A stretch of 16,533 nt of DNA, taken from DAOUET01 sp034430155 (GTDB lineage: Bacteria; Chloroflexota; Anaerolineae; Anaerolineales; UBA4823). The position numbers and the translations under genes are program-made. How positions within the stretch are numbered: the stretch's first letter is position 1; the number at the start of each line of letters is the position of its first letter. Below, piece by piece: positions 13,230-16,533 of this stretch. The notes under the pieces are model-generated. The model did no database searches, had not been told where the DNA came from, and saw only the letters and a program-made list of their open reading frames with translations. Location: positions 1 through 16,533 of the forward strand of contig DAOUET010000180.1 of the NCBI GenBank assembly GCA_034430155.1, read 5' to 3'.

Positions 13230-14705
13230 TTATCCTTCTTGCTGGGATAATGAGTGGGAGATATCTCCAACTTGGCGCCTGCCCTTCTGTTGGAGTTTCT
13301 TCCATAAGAGCACTGCGCCAATTGCAATTACAACAACAATCGGGAGAGTTAAATAAATAATATACCTTGGAAATGAAATTAAAATTGGCGCCGCAAATTC
13401 AGTACTAAAGCCCGTGTTCCAGGCATATATAAGGAATCCCGTGAATGAAACCACACTGGTCATGGATATAGCACGCCAATCAGGGATCAGACAAGCCAGT
13501 GCAATCAGTGGTATCAGGTACCAGGCCTTTTCGTGATTGACCAGAAACAAGGAGAAATATAGTGCTAGAAGCAGCCAGCCCCAAATCATCTGCTTCGGTT
13601 CCCCGCTTCGGGTAAGCCCAACTGCGAAAATCAAACCGACAAAGATCACTCTCAAGAAGAAACGAAGGAAATCAGGTGCAGACGCACCTGACATACCGAT
13701 AATACTGAGAAGTTGAGTAGTAAGATATTCTCCCAGTCCAAAGCGTATGTAAAAGAACGCAGCTGTCATAGCAAAAAGGATTCCCAGGACAATGTAATCC
13801 TTCCATCTTTTTCGCTTCAAATACATTAGTAGGTATACCGCTGCCAAGGGAAGAGTGGTCAACTTTATCAATACCGACAATGTCAAGGGTATGATGGCAA
13901 AGTTTCTGCGCTCGAACACCAGAAATAAAATCGCCAACAGAAGAAAGAAAACAATAAATGTATCGCCCTTACTCTGACCTAATACTACTATTATCGGATT
14001 CCACGCATACACGACCAGACCGGTGTGTAAATAACCGGGAAAGATCTTCTTGAGAATTATGGCGATAAGAATGAGGTTAGAGACATTTACGAGCAAAAAA
14101 ACGGTACGGTAGATCAGCAAATTCTTGGCGACATCTTGCCCGGTAAGCTTGGCGAGGCCAATTTCTATGGATGTCCATAGCGGAAGCTTCCACCACTCCG
14201 CATCGTCGGTATAGGCATGGCTGGCGTAAGGATATACTGGATCGTACGGAATTTCGTCAGCCGCGGCAACGTACGGGTTTTTGTTGTAAACTGCGGTCAA
14301 ACGACCTCGTAACATATAGTTGAAGATGTCCGTGTTAAGGTTTGGTAAGGCCAAGGTCGATAGGAGCAGATATGCGCAAGCAGGAATTAGAACCAGTGCC
14401 AGCGAACCAGGGCGCGCCCGAAGTTTCCAGCTCAGAAATATCACCAAACCATAAGCAGCGAAGGCGATAAGGGTAAGTGCAACCAGCAAGATAGCAACGG
14501 ATTTTGGATCATTGGGAACCGGAAGAGGCAGTGAAACGATCCATGACCATAGGGGAAAATCTGACACCAAAGAAGCGCTTGGACGAGCTGAGCGGGCTGG
14601 AGTCTGGGGGATCACAAATAGATAGAAGAAATAGGCAACAAACAGGCACATTGCCAGCAGGCTGAAGACCAATTGCATGATTGGGGAATTAGATTTCTTT
14701 TCCAT
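13230..14705 (-). CDS. GT-C fold polytopic membrane glycosyltransferase (mannosyltransferase-like)
   Basis: A 491-residue protein with about 11-13 transmembrane helices. After the third helix comes a loop NLNTDIFNYMLRGRLTAVYN then KNPYV (123-146). It holds the D-x-(F/Y)-x-Y...R and NPY pattern seen near the active site of polyprenyl-phosphate-sugar-dependent GT-C enzymes such as the GT87/DUF2029 and MptA/B groups. A second match is the GQSKGDTFIVFFLLL segment, resembling the GH.D.(I/L) loop of those families. Such enzymes use a lipid-linked sugar on the outer face of the membrane. It lies four bases after the Wzt-like ATPase gene, in the same operon, so it probably modifies or builds the exported glycan. 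The sugar cannot be told from sequence. The start is ATG 14705; its ribosome site is weak, so coupled translation is likely. Confidence 0.72.
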   Translation of the reverse strand: MEKKSNSPIMQLVFSLLAMCLFVAYFFYLFVIPQTPARSARPSASLVSDFPLWSWIVSLPLPVPNDPKSVAILLVALTLIAFAAYGLVIFLSWKLRARPGSLALVLIPACAYLLLSTLALPNLNTDIFNYMLRGRLTAVYNKNPYVAAADEIPYDPVYPYASHAYTDDAEWWKLPLWTSIEIGLAKLTGQDVAKNLLIYRTVFLLVNVSNLILIAIILKKIFPGYLHTGLVVYAWNPIIVVLGQSKGDTFIVFFLLLAILFLVFERRNFAIIPLTLSVLIKLTTLPLAAVYLLMYLKRKRWKDYIVLGILFAMTAAFFYIRFGLGEYLTTQLLSIIGMSGASAPDFLRFFLRVIFVGLIFAVGLTRSGEPKQMIWGWLLLALYFSLFLVNHEKAWYLIPLIALACLIPDWRAISMTSVVSFTGFLIYAWNTGFSTEFAAPILISFPRYIIYLTLPIVVVIAIGAVLLWKKLQQKGRRQVGDISHSLSQQEG

Positions 14706-14709
14706 AACT

Positions 14710-16008
14710 CTAAATTAAATTCCCTTCTGCGTCGTCACGATCGGTTCTGGGCGAATCAGAACAACTTAATCCATTGATCTCCCAGTGGTGGGGTGGACGT
14801 AGAACACCCTTTTCACTACTTGGCGGTTCGATCGTGATAGAGTATACCTGCCAATGATAGTCATAGGCGTATGACCAATCGTTTTTGTAAGCCCCTACAG
14901 AAATTAAATATGTCCCACCGATTAGGTCAAGTCGTTCGATGTGTAAAGCTACTTTACCTCGCCCCCGCAATTTTGGGAGATCAAGTCCCGCCGATGCTGT
15001 ACTCACATCGTAGCAAATCAGCCCATCTGATTGGGTGATGGTAACTCCGAAAATTGGCGGCTCGATCTCTTGCGGAATGTTATAGTCAAATTCAACGGAA
15101 AGCGCATCTCCGCTGTCCAATCTGGTAACCAAATCGCCTTTTAAGTTCAATAGCTGGACGTTTTGAATCTCCATTTCCAGCGATCCGAAACGATTTTCAT
15201 TGACTTGCAGCACCTGACCATCGCGCACCGGATAGCTAGGCCAGGCGGAGGGAGTGCGCCGCTGGGTTTCCGCCTGCATTTCATGTACGTATTGCTGCAC
15301 TACCAACTCTGCAGGACCCTGAGCCTGAATTTGCCCCGCGTTCAACCACAGCCCCTCGTCGCACAGCTCTTCCACTAAGGAGGTGTCGTGGGAGACCAGC
15401 AGGATAGCGCAGTCATTGCGTTTAAACTCTTCAATTCTATCCAGGCATTTTTGTTGGAAGGCCATATCGCCTACTGCCAGCACTTCGTCGATAAGAAGAA
15501 TGTCAGGATCGGTGTGCACTGCCACTGAGAATGCCAACCGCATGCGCATCCCTGTGCTATAGGTGCGGAATGGACTGTCGATAAAATCCCCTAACTCGGA
15601 AAATCCCACGATGGAGTCGAAGCGCCGCGTAACCTCTTGTCGTGTAAGTCCGGAGATCACCCCGTTAATAAAGATATTCTCCCTTCCCGTCAGGTCTGGA
15701 TGGAAGCCAGCCCCCAGATCGATTAAAGCGCCAATCCGACCATGAGTGGAGATATGTCCTTGGGTCGGCTGGCCAACGCCGCCCACCAGCCGCAGCAAGG
15801 TAGATTTTCCCGCCCCGTTACGCCCGACCAGCCCGGTCATCCTGCCGGCTGGTACACGAAAGCTCACGTCCTTCAGCGCCCAGAAATATTCCTCAGCCTT
15901 CAGCCCGCGGAACCCGCCCAGCACTGCCTCCTGTAGAGTCCGGGGGCGGTCGGACGCATAGCGGCGAAAGCGTTTGCCAAGACCCTCGACAATGATCGGA
16001 TCGCTCAC
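14710..16008 (-). CDS. ABC-2 exporter ATPase for surface glycan, Wzt type with C-terminal extension
   Basis: A 432-residue protein. Residues 1-240 are an ABC ATPase of the Wzt/TagH group: Walker A GRNGAGKST (62-70), signature YSTGMRMRL (150-158), Walker B ILLIDEVLAVGD (170-181) and switch SHD (His207). About 275-400 form a beta-rich extension like the Wzt C-terminal domain (FGVTITQSDGLICYDVS, YLISVGAYK). In E. coli O8/O9a Wzt this domain binds the capped end of the glycan before export. It works with the permease encoded immediately upstream. The start is GTG 16008, directly after the permease stop, with GGAGGAA six bases upstream (16021-16015). An extension like this suggests that export depends on recognising a finished chain end (inference). 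Confidence 0.92.
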   Translation of the reverse strand: MSDPIIVEGLGKRFRRYASDRPRTLQEAVLGGFRGLKAEEYFWALKDVSFRVPAGRMTGLVGRNGAGKSTLLRLVGGVGQPTQGHISTHGRIGALIDLGAGFHPDLTGRENIFINGVISGLTRQEVTRRFDSIVGFSELGDFIDSPFRTYSTGMRMRLAFSVAVHTDPDILLIDEVLAVGDMAFQQKCLDRIEEFKRNDCAILLVSHDTSLVEELCDEGLWLNAGQIQAQGPAELVVQQYVHEMQAETQRRTPSAWPSYPVRDGQVLQVNENRFGSLEMEIQNVQLLNLKGDLVTRLDSGDALSVEFDYNIPQEIEPPIFGVTITQSDGLICYDVSTASAGLDLPKLRGRGKVALHIERLDLIGGTYLISVGAYKNDWSYAYDYHWQVYSITIEPPSSEKGVLRPPHHWEINGLSCSDSPRTDRDDAEGNLI

Positions 16009-16533
16009 CTAGAGTTCCTCCGCAAACTGTGCACTGGCCCCTATGAATATCCGGTAACTTACCCATAACAGCCCGGCTGATATCAGGCTAAGCGCCAGAA
16101 GTTCCAGCCCTCCAGGTAGCTGACCTTCCAGGAGAATATGCCGGTAGGCGTCAATCAGAATTACCATCGGATTTAACCGGTAAATCATCTGGAAGCGTTC
16201 AGGGATGGCGCTTGCGTCGTAAAACACTGGCGACAGGTAAAAACCGAGTAGCAGTACGATTCCCAGCAAGTATTGCGTATCCCGAAAGGTCACATGTAGG
16301 GTGGCGACCAAGTATGAAAGGCTGAGCGTGAATAAAAATTGTACGGCAAAGATCACTGGCAGCGCTAATCCGGCAGTATTTAGCGAGATACCATTGATTA
16401 ATAGAAAAACCAGCAGAATCGGTAGGGCCAATAAATAATGAATGAAGTTAGTTGCTACGGACACGATCGGCAGGATTATTGCGGAAAATCCTGGTCGGCG
16501 TATCAATTCCCGGTTGTCCACGATCGCTCCGGT
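16009..16533 (-). CDS. ABC-2 type glycan exporter permease, Wzm/TagG type (5' end beyond the right edge)
   Basis: The last 174 residues of the membrane half of the exporter. The visible part reads IVDNRELIRRPGF, then about four or five hydrophobic helices including LLGFYLSPVFYDASAIPE and RLNPMVILIDAYRH, the typical 'SPV.Y....P' and 'NP......YR' signatures of the Wzm/TagG group. The frame is open through the right edge; a GTG at 16521 is an internal Val, not a start. It moves the lipid-linked glycan across the membrane using the ATPase encoded next to it, with no gap between the stop (16011-16009) and the next GTG. Confidence 0.9.
   Translation of the reverse strand, partial: TGAIVDNRELIRRPGFSAIILPIVSVATNFIHYLLALPILLVFLLINGISLNTAGLALPVIFAVQFLFTLSLSYLVATLHVTFRDTQYLLGIVLLLGFYLSPVFYDASAIPERFQMIYRLNPMVILIDAYRHILLEGQLPGGLELLALSLISAGLLWVSYRIFIGASAQFAEEL

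Noticed and set aside
16509..16521. GTG 16521 as start of the permease gene
   Set aside because: The frame stays open to the right edge and the residues before it (TGAIV) continue the family pattern; the gene is simply cut by the window.

Overview
The window looks like chromosomal DNA of a Chloroflexota bacterium, most likely class Anaerolineae or a relative. This rests on family content: a heliorhodopsin start, calcium-binding propeller proteins ending in an F-L-P-L-V tail, LysM and LCP proteins with long Pro/Thr linkers, a membrane-anchored sensor kinase, an FtsB/DivIC-like protein with an acidic 'EEWAY' patch, and a Wzm/Wzt glycan exporter. No 16S rRNA or housekeeping marker is present, so the phylum is an inference.

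Left part (1-6185) reads as accessory DNA. On the minus strand, in transcription order, there is an intact seven-site VCBS/FG-GAP propeller gene (2601-4085), a broken paralogue (1127-2583, one frameshift and one stop), a half-length paralogue (225-1109), and then the first 68 codons of a heliorhodopsin (1-205, cut by the window edge). The genes are 17-19 bases apart and look like one transcription unit. Upstream lie a complete IS4-type insertion sequence (4340-5844) and a 49-codon tyrosine-recombinase remnant (5909-6058), close to the 3' side of an initiator tRNA gene (6190-6261). This is the layout expected of an old integration at a tRNA gene.

Middle part (6190-7000) is housekeeping: tRNA-fMet with a perfect-consensus sigma70-type promoter and a strong terminator, a small FtsB/DivIC-like membrane protein whose best promoter implies a leaderless mRNA, and tRNA-Leu(CAG). 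The tRNA-Leu promoter is back to back with the promoter of the following plus-strand operon.

The plus-strand operon (7023-13039) encodes a membrane sensor kinase-like protein with Gln in place of the phospho-acceptor His, a secreted or anchored two-LysM protein, and two LCP (LytR-CpsA-Psr) proteins that both carry lipoprotein signals. It ends at a hairpin. A roughly 86-bp MITE-like palindromic element (13114-13199) lies between it and the convergent minus-strand operon (13230-16533): an ABC-2 exporter permease (partial), its Wzt-like ATPase with a C-terminal glycan-binding-type domain, and a GT-C-fold membrane glycosyltransferase. Together the right half looks like an envelope glycopolymer locus: synthesis, export, and LCP-catalysed attachment to the wall, with a LysM protein and a membrane sensor alongside.

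The points most worth pursuing are the heliorhodopsin behind the decaying propeller array, the His-less kinase in a cell-wall operon, the conserved F-L-P-L-V tail, and the small palindromic element.
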